Notes under the pieces: generated by a model
Told to the model about the DNA's origin: nothing
Seen by the model: the letters and a program-made list of their open reading frames with translations, nothing else
The model's database searches: none
Made by a program: the position numbers and the translations under genes
Assembly (NCBI GenBank): GCA_946222495.1
Contig: CAMICF010000183.1
Location: 1 to 6,137 of the forward strand
DNA: 6,137 nt
Direction of reading: 5' to 3'
DNA from: an uncultured Janibacter sp.
GTDB taxonomy: Bacteria > Actinomycetota > Actinomycetes > Actinomycetales > Dermatophilaceae
Part shown: positions 5,681-6,137 of the stretch, in pieces
Position numbering within the stretch: the stretch's first letter is position 1
Layout: every line of letters starts with the position of its first letter

Positions 5681-6137
5681 GCACGATCCCGATCGCGACA
5701 GCGCTGGCGTCCGTCATGCCCGAAGGTCTGCCGGTTCGCCTGTCCGCCTACGACGGCAGTGCGTTCGGCCCCGAGGACGCCCCCATCGAGGTGCACCTGA
5801 AGAACGAGCGCGGACTGCGCTACCTGCTCACCGCGCCCGGTGACCTCGGTATGGCCCGGGCCTTCGTCGCTGGGGACCTCGTGGGGAAGGGCTTCCACCC
5901 GGGCAACCTCTACCCCCTGCTCGAGCTGATGGACAACCAGGACCGGTGGCGCAAGCCGACGGCCACCGAGGCCCTCGACCTCGTCCGCGGCCTCGGCTGG
6001 GAGCACCTCAACCCTCCGCCGCCGCCCCCGCAGGAGCATCTGCCGCGCTGGCGCCGGGTGGTCGAGGGCCTGCGGCACAGCAGGAGCCGTGACGCCGACG
6101 CCATCCACCACCACTACGACGTGTCCAACCGCTTCTA
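5677..6137 (+). CDS. Cyclopropane-fatty-acid synthase family SAM-dependent methyltransferase (5' part, cut by window end)
   Basis: Reading frame from GTG 5677, still open at the last base; 153 complete codons are visible. It begins MSTIPIATALASVMPEGLPV and carries the N-terminal lipid-interacting region of the CFA synthase/UfaA1 family (VRLSAYDGS at 20-28, DLGMARAFVAGDLVGKGFHPGNLY at 56-79). This leads to SRDADAIHHHYDVSNRF (137-153), which in this family directly precedes the SAM-binding core. Family members are usually 400-430 residues, so the catalytic domain lies beyond the window. The start codon overlaps the oxidoreductase stop (GTGA), and AAGGTGG (5660-5666) ten bases upstream is a usable Shine-Dalgarno, so the two are co-translated. 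Expected role: transfer of a methyl group from SAM to the double bond of an oleoyl phospholipid, giving a 10-methylene intermediate for the flavoprotein (tmsB/ufaA1/bfa type). True cyclopropane formation is the alternative. Residues 113-118 are six consecutive prolines, in the linker before the catalytic core. Confidence 0.88.
   Translation, partial: MSTIPIATALASVMPEGLPVRLSAYDGSAFGPEDAPIEVHLKNERGLRYLLTAPGDLGMARAFVAGDLVGKGFHPGNLYPLLELMDNQDRWRKPTATEALDLVRGLGWEHLNPPPPPPQEHLPRWRRVVEGLRHSRSRDADAIHHHYDVSNRF

Noticed and set aside
5653..6114. Minus-strand frame (153 codons) at the right end
   Set aside because: The plus strand here encodes the N-terminus of a CFA-synthase-family enzyme with the family's HHHYDVSNRF motif, so the minus frame is a shadow.

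Overview
The window is very GC-rich DNA with strong G/C third-position bias, every gene on the + strand, short intergenic gaps, and both leaderless-looking and Shine-Dalgarno starts. Together with the gene content (a DUF6359-endonuclease I exoenzyme, a glutaminase-STAS fusion, and a flavin oxidoreductase next to a cyclopropane-fatty-acid-synthase-type methyltransferase) this points to a high-GC actinobacterium. A member of the Intrasporangiaceae/Dermatophilaceae type would fit, but the genus cannot be fixed from this sequence. I see no tRNA, rRNA, CRISPR array, insertion sequence or attachment site. The stretch looks chromosomal.

Layout: (1) positions 1-123 are upstream DNA carrying a good ribosome binding site for (2) a secreted two-domain nuclease at 124-1323. 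(3) A 56-bp gap holds a textbook MerR-type promoter/operator, followed by a MerR-family regulator with a GyrI-like effector domain (1380-2222). Inside that gene a second in-frame ATG with a strong Shine-Dalgarno could release the effector domain alone. (4) A glutaminase with a C-terminal STAS domain (2257-3519) overlaps by one base (TGATG) (5) an alpha/beta hydrolase (3519-4250). (6) A new promoter-like region at about 4258-4298 precedes (7) a DHCR24-like FAD-dependent oxidoreductase (4298-5680). That gene overlaps by 4 bp (GTGA) (8) a SAM-dependent methyltransferase of the cyclopropane-fatty-acid synthase family, cut by the window end (5677-6137+).

How the genes work together: the last two genes match the known actinobacterial pair for 10-methyl-branched (tuberculostearic-type) fatty acids. 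In that pathway the methyltransferase adds a methylene group to an oleoyl chain of a phospholipid and the flavoprotein reduces it. The glutaminase and hydrolase are probably co-translated, but a shared pathway is not evident. The MerR regulator most likely controls its own promoter, and its effector is unknown. The nuclease looks like an independent secreted scavenging enzyme. The most unusual point is the possible dual-product MerR gene, which resembles the TipAL/TipAS arrangement. Otherwise the region is a fairly ordinary set of actinobacterial housekeeping and accessory genes.
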